Origin: Calvatia gigantea
Taxonomy: Eukaryota; Basidiomycota; Agaricomycetes; Agaricales; Lycoperdaceae
NCBI GenBank assembly: GCA_025093985.1
Contig: JACAAK010000014.1
Location: 1,736,001-1,800,000 of the forward strand
DNA length: 64,000 nt
Direction: 5' to 3'
In this document: positions 46,169 to 57,900 of the stretch, one piece after another
Layout: the number at the start of each line of letters is the position of its first letter
Position numbering within the stretch: the first letter of the stretch is position 1
Translations under genes and position numbers: made by a program
Notes under the pieces: model-generated
Database searches by the model: none
Told to the model about the DNA's origin: nothing
The model's input: only the letters and a program-made list of their open reading frames with translations

Positions 46169-47854
46169 CTTTCGGTTCCTAACCTCATTCGCCAACAATT
46201 TATCAAGGGCACAAGAGCTCGCAAAGGTGCCCATCCTTTTGCATTACTTTCGTTGAAATATGAACATCCTGACGTTCGTTCGTTTGTTTTAAGACAGATG
46301 TCGGAGCTCCCTCACTCACAAACGACAAAGGATTGCTCGAACCTGCGCAATTTTGCCATAAATCCTGTCTTGGCTCGCTCGAATAGCGTTCCTTCATCTT
46401 CCCAAACACAGGATATCCTCAGGTCCATTGCACGTGGCAAATCCGAACTTCTTTCTCTCGAGACTGAGATCCAGCATGTAAAGGAGGCGCTCGCAAATTT
46501 AGAGTGGAGGCAAGAGAATGTCAAGATTTACCTGACGTACCAGGAAAGCTTGCTTTCTCCCATTAGACGGGTCCCTCCAGAGATTTTGGGCCAGATATTT
46601 CTCGAGTTACGGGCCCTTTCCGAGCCCATATGTTTTGGAGATGACGCTCTGGAGAATGTTGAACTTTGGACCCTGTTGCGCGTGTGTCGTTTCTGGAGGG
46701 ACGTTGCTCTATCCTATTCTGAACTGTGGTCCGAGTTCAATATTATCCGTCAACCCTTCAGCCGACCTAGCGAGAGAAACGCAGATACGGTACTGCGTCA
46801 AATCCATCAACTTACTACAGACTGTATATCCCATTCCCGCTCAAGGCCCTTGAAATTTGTCTTCGATGCAGACGAACGTCTCCTTGAAATTGCAAAGCTT
46901 CTTGCACTGCAATCTTCCCGTTGGTCATCCGTTGCATTTAACAACCTCCCCGTCCTTCAGGCTCTAGAACCAGGCATCTGCGGGCGGTTGCCCGCTCTGC
47001 AGTCACTTAAGTTGAATGCAGTGGGGAAGGAGTGGGACTCCCATGAGTATCCGCTACAGATATTCTCTGGGACACCATCCTTAACCCGACTTTCTCTCAA
47101 TGATTTCGAGCGCCCACAGGACCTATTCATCTTTCCCTGGCACCAGATAACACATCTCACTTCTTTCGGTCTCCGACAATTCCTTCCTATTCTGCCCCTC
47201 ATGCCCTCTCTTGTCAGCTTCACATCCATAAAGGACATCTGTCGACCAGACGAAATTCAGGGACGGATTCTTGTTCATAACCTCGAATACCTCGAGGTTA
47301 TCAGCAACTCCCCAACGACAAACCAGATTTTCGACGTGCTGAGGACGCCGAAGTTATCCTCCCTCTGCCTTTTCTCTAAGCGTGGCTTCAGCAGAATCTA
47401 TGCCACTGCCGTGGTACAGATGCTAAAATTATCAGAGTGTTCACTTAGAACACTATCCATCACGGATTACGCCGTTGATTCTGTCGTCCACATCCTGAAT
47501 GAAGTCAGGGATTTGGAGGAATTGACAGTCACGAATGTAATGTATCCTTCGGAACTTCTTAGTGGGATGGGAAGCCTGCTTCCCAAATTGCGAGTGCTGG
47601 CGCTGTGGAAGTGCGATCCCGACATTAAATTGGGTTCTTACCTTGAACAAATGGTGCATGACCGGGTTCAAGCGGGGGCACCTCAGGATGAAAGGCAATC
47701 CCTCACGAAAGCTACTGTTGGGCTTTCATGTCCGCCTGACTCTCGCTTTTTTGAAGGCTGGAATAATACCGTCTATAAGCTCAGTGATATGGGCGTTCAG
47801 GTTGAATTGATTGGTGCGTTTCATTTCGTAGGCTCTTCTAGATTTTCTCGTTAG
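46169..47854 (+). CDS. F-box/LRR protein, inverted cassette copy 3
   Basis: Same architecture as the left-arm copy: basic N-terminus, short coiled coil, F-box SPIRRVPPEILGQIFLEL, LRR-like C-terminal half. There is no stop or frame shift in 533+ codons. Its N-terminal third differs most from the left-arm copy (for instance MSELPHSQTTKDCSNLR against MSGLPHAQTTKDCSILR). From the middle on it shares GICGRLP and SHEYPLQ with the truncated copy at 11.5 kb. It is thus a mosaic relative to its flanks, which are identical to the left arm. Reading starts at the acceptor at 46168; a 5' exon remains to be found. Confidence 0.82.
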   Translation, partial: LSVPNLIRQQFIKGTRARKGAHPFALLSLKYEHPDVRSFVLRQMSELPHSQTTKDCSNLRNFAINPVLARSNSVPSSSQTQDILRSIARGKSELLSLETEIQHVKEALANLEWRQENVKIYLTYQESLLSPIRRVPPEILGQIFLELRALSEPICFGDDALENVELWTLLRVCRFWRDVALSYSELWSEFNIIRQPFSRPSERNADTVLRQIHQLTTDCISHSRSRPLKFVFDADERLLEIAKLLALQSSRWSSVAFNNLPVLQALEPGICGRLPALQSLKLNAVGKEWDSHEYPLQIFSGTPSLTRLSLNDFERPQDLFIFPWHQITHLTSFGLRQFLPILPLMPSLVSFTSIKDICRPDEIQGRILVHNLEYLEVISNSPTTNQIFDVLRTPKLSSLCLFSKRGFSRIYATAVVQMLKLSECSLRTLSITDYAVDSVVHILNEVRDLEELTVTNVMYPSELLSGMGSLLPKLRVLALWKCDPDIKLGSYLEQMVHDRVQAGAPQDERQSLTKATVGLSCPPDSRFFEGWNNTVYKLSDMGVQVELIGAFHFVGSSRFSR

Positions 47855-48521
47855 AATCCGGAGGTTTTCTTCTTAGACGTGTATCCCCTTGGTATAATTT
47901 TCTGCTTAGATATAATTCTATTCGTGTATATCCCTCTGCGTTGCTCTTGGGTTATTAACAGTGTTTCGGCAGACTGGGAAAAGCTTCTGGTTACTGTCAA
48001 GGAGAGGACGAGGAAAATATTTTAGGTGGCGTCAGGACTTCCGAAGCGGCTACGCAAGGACGCCACATTGAAAACGTTGCATTTCGACGTGATAGCGTCT
48101 AGAACCATGGATCGCCGATAACAAGACATTTAACGTTCAGCCTTGCTTTTGGGATGCCCTCTTTTTGACGCCGTTTATCGGTCTTAGAGGTTGTCCTTCC
48201 GGCTGTTCCCCGTACCCACAGTACCCAGGGGATCTCATTCCCCGTGACATTAGAAACTTAGGATATCTCCTGTCGTGAACACTTGTGAGACTTCATTTCC
48301 CCCTGCAAATAGTTGCTAGTCTGGCTGCTTGGGAGCTATGTGGGTGCTAGAAGTGGCAGAGGGACGACCACAACCCTCTACAACCACCTTTGTCCGTGTG
48401 GGGCAACCCTGCACTGTCATCGCATCAGTTCCGGTTCTGCGGACCGCCTTTAGTTATATTTATTATTTAAGCCTTTTAACTCGAACCTCGACCACCTCCG
48501 AGCGGGGTCAACCTTTCGCCA
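47855..48521. other. F-box 3' flank and FAD promoter, copy 3
   Basis: A non-coding spacer almost identical to the complement of 18281-18947. Two substitutions were noticed near its left end, at the attctaacg/actctaacg and gtgtata/gtgtgta positions. It includes ggcgtcaggacttccgaagc and other stretches conserved also in copy 1, candidates for regulatory sequence. Confidence 0.55.
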
Positions 48522-50272
48522 ATGCCCATAGGATCCTGCATTATTGTCCTCACAATACTCGCAATAACAAATACCCAAATCTTGGCCGAACAAATACCCT
48601 TCTTGCTTTCTAATAATTCTCAGCCCCGACCAGCGTGGTCGACTCTTCCAGTGTCGGGTCCCACCAAATCGTATTGGACAGATACCCCAAATGCCAACCC
48701 ACTAGCACGCGAGGGGAGCACCGGAAATTTGGGTTTTGGAAATGAGGATGTAAACGTGTGTGTTATTGGATCTGGAATTACAGGAATTTCGGCGGTATAC
48801 CATCTCCAACGACAACTAGACACTCAAGGTTATTCAGGGGACGATATCAAGGTTGTCGTATTGGAAGCACGCGAGTTCTGTGAGCACCTCCACCTCTCGT
48901 ACTCTGAATGAACGTCAAACGGGCATTGACCGTGCTAGCAACCTCTTTCCAATACATTTAGGTTCGGGTGCAACGGGGAGAAACGGCGGCCACCTCACTC
49001 GCAACCCCTTCAATGGCTACGCACGGCGAGAGCGTGCTTATGGGCCAGAGAATGCCAGAAAGACCTATCTCCTCGAGGATTATGTCTCCTCGTCGATTGT
49101 TGATACCATTCGCTCGCATGGGTGGACTGAAGCCGTTGACCTTGTGAAGGGCGATCACGTCACGCTGTTCTACACCGAGGAAGAGGCCTCGCTTGCCTCG
49201 CAAGACTATGAAGATGCTAAGGAGGGTGGTGTAGGCCTGAAGGATGTCAAGTTCTTGGACAGGCAGACGGTACTTGAGGTCTGCGCCATGTTTTCCCGCC
49301 TTCATGTTTCGTATTGCTCATATTTATGCTCCATCAGACCTACGGAACCAACTACCCAGGCGTCTTCTTTCCCTCATATAATCTTTGGCCGCTCAAGCTT
49401 GTCTCTGGTCTTTACAACATCTCATTCTCTGCGAAATCACCGTTCAGACTGAAACTACACACTCTCACACCTGTTACGTCCGTTACCCTGACTCCCCCTT
49501 CTTCAACATATCAAGACAAGAAATGGATTGTGACGACCCCTAGGGGTGCACTCACCTGCAAGAACGTTGTCCACGCCACTAATGCGTATGCATCGTACCT
49601 GCTACCACAGTTTAAAGATCGCATCATACCAACGCGAGGCCAAGTCATTGCACTCCGCGCTAAAACCTCGCTTGAGCGTCTCCAGCGTCGTTCCTGGCAA
49701 GCGAATTGGGGCTATGAGTACTGGTTCCCTCGACCAGAAGAGAAGGATGAGAAGGAATACAAGCCACCATTGGTGATCCTTGGAGGAGGGCGTGATACAG
49801 CCGGTCCTGGGTTGGATCAGTACACGATGGATGACAGCGTGCTCAATGAACAGGTGAGCAAAACCTTGCGAGGGTTTTTGCCGGATCTATTTGCGGGTAC
49901 GGGAATATTTGAGGAAGGCAGGGAGCCTGAGATGGAATGGGTGAGTTCTTGGAATTTAGCAGCTGGACAGGCAATTTAAGTACTCACCACTTAGTAGACT
50001 GGTATCATGGGCTTTACACCCAACAGTGCGCCTATTGTAGGTCCACTTGAGGGGTTGGAAGGTCAATATATCGCTGCGGGATTTACGGGTCATGGGATGC
50101 CCCGAGCCTTTGCTGCGTACGTTCACTCTTACCCCGTTTCCACGCAAAATGGTTGACCGTGCTCTGAAGAGCTGAAGTTGTAGCAGGGATGATTGCATCC
50201 AAAATAATAGGGAACGAATGGAAGGCGCCAGAATGGCTACCAGAGCACTACCTCACAACTTGGAAACACTAG
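48522..50272 (+). CDS. FAD-dependent oxidoreductase (DAO family), inverted cassette copy 3
   Basis: Exons 48522-48879, 48962-49278, 49338-49940, 49998-50116 and 50170-50272 give 499 residues. The first junction completes EFCSGATGRNGGH, a textbook DAO-family block, which supports the intron call. The third and fourth exons give YGTNYPGVFFPSYNLWPLKL, VVHATNAYASYLLPQF, and TGIMGFTPNSAPIVGPLEGL with YIAAGFTGHGMPRAFA. The protein is identical to that of copy 2. An N-terminal hydrophobic stretch predicts entry to the secretory pathway. It stands 273 bp before the NACHT gene in the same direction. Confidence 0.9.
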
Positions 50273-50545
50273 GTACATCAGGCTCTTGACTTACTTTGCT
50301 GGGATGTTTCAGTGAGAAAGAAAAATACAATGAGTTTTCCTTTTTCAGATCCCCCCAAATTCACTGCTGCAATGTGCCTTGCAAGCAGAAGTTCTATTTT
50401 GACACTCTGACTTTGTGTAGATGAGCATGACATAATAGATTTATATCAATCACCTATCAAAGGTAACATGATGGGCCTACAGCCCTTTCCTCCCTTACAA
50501 CCTCCAAACCACAATTCTCCTAGTACTCATATACCTCGGTGACAT

Positions 50546-52326
50546 ATGCAAGGATCCATACACCGTTCAAAAAGGGCAAGGATGAAGACCCTGTTTTCAA
50601 GGATATTTCATCCAGGCCAACCAACCGCGTTAGACGGGGTACGATTCTCTTCAAGTGGTAAGTGCCCGGATTCTTTCCCACACCCGCTCGTGAAACTCAC
50701 ACTTCTCTAGCGACCAGTGCAGGCACTGGTTTCTTCTCCAGAGCCCATGATTTTGTTGTCAGTAATTCCACATTTTACAACGTCGAGGGAGATCGCGACG
50801 TTATCACTCAAGGTAAGACACGCAAGCATGGGCATCACCATTTCCGTTAACTAACAGCTTATTTTTCTGTAGCGATGAATGCACTTTCCAAGTGTTTTAT
50901 TGACGGCGCAGAATACGACTCTTCCGCCCGTGACCCCCCACCTCGGTGCCATCCCGGCACCCGGGTTGAACTCAACGGGAAGCTCAATTCATGGTTCGAT
51001 GACAACGGGCGGCAGAAAGCCCTTCTGTGGCTGTACGGACCCGCTGGTGTTGGCAAATCCGCTGTGATTCAGACTTTTGCCGAGTCCCTCGCCGCCTCCA
51101 AGCGTCTTGGAGCAACCTTGTTCTTCTCAAGGCCCAATAATCGTAATGACCCTCAGCGCGTTTTCACCACTGTTGCTTTCCAGCTGGCTACGAAAATCCC
51201 TGCCTACCGAGCTTACATCACAGAACAATTTGGAAAGGGTGAAGGTCCTTGGGGGGTCTTGTTGGACGGGTTGGATGAGTGTGAAGGAGTGGATCAGCAA
51301 AGTGAAATCGTACAGCTTGTTAGCGAGTTCGTTCTCAGCTTTCCCAATGCACCCCTCCTGTGGGCCATCACGAGTTGACCAGAACCCCACACAGTAGCTA
51401 CGTTCGACGACGAGGCGATTGCTCCAAGCTATTGGCCAGAGTATATCCCGGTTAACTCTACCGAAGCCTGTCGGGACGTCGAATGCTACTTGAACGCGAG
51501 CTTCAAGGCTCTCCGGAAACGGTTTTCGCACATCCCCCCAAATTGGCCAAGTGAAACGCAATTTCTGAAGCTTTCCAATGGCACATTGGGCCTCTTTGTG
51601 TTTGCAACAACTGCAGTTCGTTTTATGGGAAACCCAGATCACGCCGATCCAATGTCTCGACTAAACCTGCTTTTATCCGTCATCGATCATTTGGACGTTC
51701 CAGTGACTGATGATCACCCCTTTGCACTTCTAGACGCGTTGTATACGCAAATCCTTACATCCATTCCGCCAATGTTATGGCGTACTTCGAAACGAGTTCT
51801 CGCATTTGCTCTCTGTACGCTGCCTGGCCATTTCCGCAAGGGGTTTTCATACACCCTCAATTCTGACAGCGTCATGGGAGCGTCCATCATCCTCGGCCTC
51901 GAACAAAATATTGTATACGCCTCTCTCCACAAACTCCATTCCGTACTTGAAATCCCACGCCGGGAACGTGCACACAAATCCAGGGTGTCATTTCTCCATG
52001 CCTCATTTGCTGACTACCTCGATGACTCGACCAGATCCAAGGACTTTTCCATCGACCGTGCTGATGCCTTTGACGATATCACCCGCTCCCTTGTCAGACT
52101 GTATCTTGATAAACCCTGGGACACAAAGTGGGCCCGATATACGTCTGAACTATCAAGAATCAGGGGGCTGAATTTCTACCGGTATCTGAAGCCGGACGCC
52201 CAGGACAGTCTGTTTCAATTAGAAATCCCACCCCATTCTCGCGATCCCGTGGTTGTCCAACTACCACTACAGCTCCAAAGTCGATCAAGCGAGGGAGTAC
52301 ATCCAAGTCCGTCCGCCGAACCATGA
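50546..52326 (+). pseudogene. NACHT NTPase gene, copy 3, with premature stop and foreign 3' end
   Basis: Exons 50546-50657, 50711-50812 and 50873 onward mirror copy 2. Walker A (GPAGVGKS) and Walker B (LLDGLDE) are present. The same TGA interrupts the frame at 51376-51378, so the lesion predates the inversion-duplication or has been spread by conversion. One substitution (KPDAQD for KLDAQD) lies close to the right edge. At 52217 the homology ends, the natural C-terminus (..TEWLFQFWRV) is missing, and the frame runs about 36 codons into antisense kinase sequence before stopping at 52326. Confidence 0.83.
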
Positions 52327-52740
52327 AATTTCCGGGATGGATATCGCCATGGATGATATCCCTCGAATGTATTGTATGCAACGCCCTGATCTAAAGCGGG
52401 GAAACGCAAGGGGGCCGGAACCACGAATGGAACATGCATACCATCTTGAATGCATAGAGAGCGACAACCGCTCGGCGCATCTCTTCAGTCAATACATGTT
52501 TACATCAATCAAAGTACGGCCGCATATTCGTGCCAGCGTTTTTCATGACCATCACAAATGTTCACATCGCCTATTGAAAAACCTGACTCTAGAAAGGCCG
52601 GGAACGCCCTTCAGCAAGCGGTATGTCTCGTATTCATTGGGAACTTGAGCTCATGATTTAGTTTCTTCAATTTTCACGACCAGCTTGCCGTCGGTTCCTT
52701 TCGGCTCACTGAGTCACGGACTAGGCCTTGCCGGTATACA
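52218..52740 (-). pseudogene. protein kinase N-lobe and catalytic loop, truncated at the inverted-repeat edge
   Basis: On the complement: GKLVVKIEE (beta-3 Lys of the ATP site, about 52690-52665), NEYETYRLLKGVPGLSRVRFF, an alpha-E-like stretch LTEEMRRAVVALYAFKM, then across an intron (gtatgc...tttag) IRALHTIHSRDIIHGDIHPGN with the catalytic Asp, and PRLIDFGA, the DFG motif. The catalytic loop has HGD in place of HRD, as in some fungal CK1-like kinases. The frame has one TGA (52653-52651) between KIEETKS and AQVPNEY, and the middle part between RVRFF and LTEEM is out of frame. Everything after about 20 residues past DFG is replaced by inverted-repeat DNA. Substrate unknown. Confidence 0.65.
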
Positions 52741-52785
52741 AATGTCAGCCAGCCAAGCATTGTGAAGAAGGGGAATAAGCGAACC

Positions 52786-54998
52786 ACAACTTCCTCTTCC
52801 TATGATTTTGTCCGGACCGTACTTGGTACGAACCATGGGCTGTTAAAAGATCACACCGACAAACAGAGTAGGGGATGGCAAAAGTGCAAATTTAATACTT
52901 CAACATCCAACCATTAAACAGGGTACTTTTCCCGCAATCCGTGACGTCGTGTGTCTGCCATGCTGCTCCGGCTTGCAAACAAGACGTACAAGACCTGGTT
53001 TTGCAGAACGCCAAATAGCTTGAGCCTTACAACTCCAAATAATTACCTCTCCGAATGATCGGAGGAATCCCACAACGTGATTAGAATTCGCCTCTCCTGC
53101 CTTTTCTATTAGCCACGAAAACATGTAGGATCATGATTGCTTGCCCACAGTCAAGGCCAAGGCACCTAACGACAACGAGACATGCGTCATTGGGCAGGTT
53201 CAAGCGTGATCGATTGATCTTTGGAAGTGCTCACCCGTGTCCGAAGTTCACTTTAATGCCTGATGCACCACGGTATAACCTAGGTTCACCCGGAATAATC
53301 TCGTGCCGGGCATCGTTTACTGTCAAGAGCTTTTTTGCCGAAATAAACGATTCAGCGACCCATTTGTGAATATATGACCACTGGCATCGGGTACGTCATG
53401 AAATTGAATCTCCTACGCGTGTTCTCCGAAATCCAGAACCGTGGTGATGCTGTTCTTCCCATAGCATCGATGGTTTCCGTTCACCTGTGTCCAGGGATTT
53501 GATGAAGTAGGCACCTGACAGCGGGAGCGGTCTGAAAATGTTTCTGCAAATGTTTTGAAGGCTTTTAGTTCAACTTTAACGAGGCCTACAAGATTGTCAT
53601 TGGTAATATTTACAGGGCAAAATTCAGTTCGGTTTGAACATATAAATGAACAATCCAAGAAGCACAGACATTTATAGAGAGGCGATTCTGACGAGGGGGA
53701 AACACAGTTCACTTTACAGTCAAGAAACGAAAACGAGGGATAGCTCAAAGAGATCCAGGACCGAAATTAACCGTCCACATTTGGAAGAACTCGATTCGAA
53801 TGCTCCCCCTCTTTCTCCCCTTTCTCCTTAGGTTCCTCCTTGGCTCTTGTCTCCCTATCCATGCTCCTCCCAACCCTTTGTACAACAACCGCACCACCGC
53901 TACCACCAGAAAGAGGCGCGAGCGGACTACTCTTGAATGCTCTGCCTTTTCCGCCTTCGCCACCCCCACTCTCACTCCCCGTACTCGCTCCACTTGCAGG
54001 ACTACCACCACCACTGCTCTCCCTTGCCAAACGCCTCCTATTCCTCTCCAACAAAATCGCCTCCAAAGGCGCCGCCGGCGCAGGACTCACACTTCGTGAG
54101 TTGCTCAAGCTCCTACTACCGCCACCAGCGCTTGTCGCAGAAGCGGCGGTGGCAGGGCTCAAACTCGTCATCCCCAGCTGTTGTATAGTCGCTCTAGGTA
54201 TTCCGCGAACAGGCCTCGGCATCTTGATCTCTTGTGAATCAGTCGTCCCACCCTGACTCACTGGAGCGTTCGTCGACGCATTACTATGACTGGTCGCCCT
54301 AGCCTCTTCACCGACACCAGCGGCCACATCGAGCTCTTGCTTTAAATCGTCATCGTCCAGTTCGTGATCCTTCTCTTTCACATCCCCACCACCCTCATTC
54401 TCGTTCTGCTTTGGCTTGTTTCTAGGTACGGGCGGTGCACTCTTTGACCTCCTCGTCAAGAACCCAAATCCTCTTAACATTGGTATCCCTGGAAGTGGTA
54501 TGGGTATACTCCGTCCAGTAGCCGGGGTGCCGACTGCCGCTCCACTCCCATGCGTAGTTCCAGGGGCTGGAGCTGTAGGCGTAGGAGTAGCATTGACTTG
54601 AGTCTTTGGTATATTGGTTGATACCGTGACTCCATGAGTGTCAAGGTATACATTCGCGTTGGTTTCGTTGGCGTGTTTGATGTCAGCTGTGTACGAGACC
54701 GCAGGACCAGGTGGGTGCGAGTTGGTACTGGCCAGTGGCGCTACGTCATATGCGTATGGGTCTCCGTGGGCGCCTTGAGGATCAAATTCGTCGTAGATCT
54801 CTTCACCGATCAACTCTATCATGGGTCATCGTGAGTGATTTTCCTTACGGAGTGCCAGTTAGTGATGGAGCAGCTCACCTTCTAAAACATCCTCGAGGGT
54901 AATAATCCCAAGCGGCATGACAGCAGGATCAATACTCTGTAAAAACTATATGAAGAACGGTCGTCAGTATCTAACCTTAAGAAAATAATCAAATGTGT
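52786..54998. repeat. tandem duplication, downstream unit (CNNM gene 3' part)
   Basis: A 2213-bp unit directly followed by a second, shorter copy. It covers the last two exons of the CNNM-type gene plus about 980 bp downstream. Matches were followed from 52786 to 54285 and from 54848 to 54998 with only one or two single-base differences from the upstream unit. Confidence 0.95.
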
Positions 54999-57900
54999 AC
55001 AACTTCCTCTTCCTATGATTTTGTCCGGACCGTACTTGGTACGAACCATGGGCTGTTAAAAGATCACACCGACAAACAGAGTAGGGGATGGCAAAAGTGC
55101 AAATTTAATACTTCAACATCCAACCATTAAACAGGGTACTTTTTCCCGCAATCCGTGACGTCGTGTGTCTGCCATGCTGCTCCGGCTTGCAAACAAGACG
55201 TACAAGACCTGGTTTTGCAGAACGCCAAATAGCTTGAGCCTTACAACTCCAAATAATTACCTCTCCGAATGATCGGAGGAATCCCACAACGTGATTAGAA
55301 TTCGCCTCTCCTGCCTTTTCTATTAGCCACGAAAACATGTAGGATCATGATTGCTTGCCCACAGTCAAGGCCAAGGCACCTAACGACAACGAGACATGCG
55401 TCATTGGGCAGGTTCAAGCGTGATCGATTGATCTTTGGAAGTGCTCACCCGTGTCCGAAGTTCACTTAATGCCTGATGCACCACGGTATAACCTAGGTTC
55501 ACCCGGAATAATCTCGTGCCGGGCATCGTTTACTGTCAAGAGCTTTTTTGCCGAAATAAACGATTCAGCGACCCATTTGTGAATATATGACCACTGGCAT
55601 CGGGTACGTCATGAAATTGAATCTCCTACGCGTGTTCTCCGAAATCCAGAACCGTGGTGATGCTGTTCTTCCCATAGCATCGATGGTTTCCGTTCACCTG
55701 TGTCCAGGGATTTGATGAAGTAGGCACCTGACAGCGGGAGCGGTCTGAAAATGTTTCTGCAAATGTTTTGAAGGCTTTTAGTTCAACTTTAACGAGGCCT
55801 ACAAGATTGTCATTGGTAATATTTACAGGGCAAAATTCAGTTCGGTTTGAACATATAAATGAACAATCCAAGAAGCACAGACATTTATAGAGAGGCGATT
55901 CTGACGAGGGGGAAACACAGTTCACTTTACAGTCAAGAAACGAAAACGAGGGATAGCTCAAAGAGATCCAGGACCGAAATTAACCGTCCACATTTGGAAG
56001 AACTCGATTCGAATGCTCCCCCTCTTTCTCCCCTTTCTCCTTAGGTTCCTCCTTGGCTCTTGTCTCCCTATCCATGCTCCTCCCAACCCTTTGTACAACA
56101 ACCGCACCACCGCTACCACCAGAAAGAGGCGCGAGCGGACTACTCTTGAATGCTCTGCCTTTTCCGCCTTCGCCACCCCCACTCTCACTCCCCGTACTCG
56201 CTCCACTTGCAGGACTACCACCACCACTGCTCTCCCTTGCCAAACGCCTCCTATTCCTCTCCAACAAAATCGCCTCCAAAGGCGCCGCCGGCGCAGGACT
56301 CACACTTCGTGAGTTGCTCAAGCTCCTACTACCGCCACCAGCGCTTGTCGCAGAAGCGGCGGTGGCAGGGCTCAAACTCGTCATCCCCAGCTGTTGTATA
56401 GTCGCTCTAGGTATTCCGCGAACAGGCCTCGGCATCTTGATCTCTTGTGAATCAGTCGTCCCACCCTGACTCACTGGAGCGTTCGTCGACGCATTACTTA
56501 CGGAGTGCCAGTTAGTGATGGAGCAGCTCACCTTCTAAAACATCCTCGAGGGTAATAATCCCAAGCGGCATGACAGCAGGATCAATACTCTGTAAAAACT
56601 ATATGAAGAACGGTCGTCAGTATCTAACCTTAAGAAAATAATCAAATGTGTAACCAACCTCATCGGCACCCTCCTTCGCCAAAACCGCATCCGCAGGCAT
56701 ACTCTGTTCCAACAGAGTTCCTCCAGGCGACATCGACATCGACAGCGGCGAAAGCTGAAACGTCGTCTTCTTCCCAACACTCTCCTTCTGTTTCTTCCCA
56801 CTATCGCCTCCTCCTTCGCCATTACCATGGCCATTTCTACTTCCCTCACCGGACTGTTTTTTCTTCCTATGCACCTTGTTCTTCCGTCCTTTCTTATTAC
56901 TTCCCCAATCTTGTGTATGGGTCTGCATTTCAATATTCTCACCACTAACCGCCTTATCACTGCTGCCACTGCTATCAGTCCTCTTAGCTGGCGGCCGCGA
57001 CGGTGGCGTCCGATCTTCTCCCAACGTCTCCCCATCTACGTCAACCACTATCCCATCTTCGGGGGTACCATTCCCATTACCCGATTCGACATCCTGCTCC
57101 TTTTTAATGAACCTGCGCCTCCTCTGACCATGTTTCTTCCCCCCAGCCCACTTCTTCACATATGTCAAACCAGAAGTGGCAGAATCCGTTTCTTCGTCAG
57201 AGGATGAGGATGAAGATGAGGAAGAAGAGTCGGTGTCGCCGATTCCTACACTTGCACGGAGACGTTGGGTGAGGCCGCGTTTGACTGCTTTCTTTACACT
57301 TTGTGCCTACAATTATGAAGTTAAAAGACATTATCAGAAATCAATACGGGTGGATTGGGGGAAAGAGGATAGTATGCTGACCTTGTCGACGCTGTATCGA
57401 CTGACGATGGCTATATGACTCCTACCCTCTTGAAACTTATCCAACATACCCAAAAGCGGTTCGTTATTCGGTACGAAAGGCACCTTGTTCAATGGAATTT
57501 TACGCAAAGGCGTCGCATCTTGAACATACCCAAAGAAAAAAGAAAAAGAAACACATAAGTCAATATATGCATTGTGTGAAGTTCCAAAAAAAACTTACTC
57601 CTCGGATCTAACAAAACACAATGCTTAACCAGCAACACACCTACAATCTTCTTCACCTTGACCATCCTCTGATTCTGATCCTTCTTCACAGCAGCAGACG
57701 TATTTCCTCCCTCCGCGGAGGTGCGGGAATCAGGACCTAAAGAAGGCGCGGAAGGAATCCCAGCACCAAGCGGGACAGCCGCAATTGGTACTTCAACTTC
57801 TTCATACACTGGCACCCGGCTATGCCCGGTCTGACATATCTTCTTTAGGAGGTCATGATCCAAGTTTGAGTCGATGGAGACCATGAAAACGTCGGCGATA

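Larger units (their letters stand above)
43150..52217. repeat. right arm of ~9.07-kb inverted repeat
   Basis: The reverse complement of 14585-23650. The segment 47870-52217 is practically identical to the left arm: FAD proteins are the same, NACHT proteins nearly so, and a single difference was noticed in the 47900s. The F-box gene at 46169-47854 differs from the left arm at some 25 of 533 residues. The right edge at 52217 abuts a kinase gene fragment. Confidence 0.92.

Noticed and set aside
52253..52648. 131-codon open frame on the + strand
   Set aside because: It is antisense to kinase motifs with a convincing splice site, which explain the sequence better.
53800..54256. Pro/Leu/Thr-rich frames on + opposite the CNNM gene
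   Set aside because: Shadow frames of the low-complexity C-terminal tail coded on the other strand.
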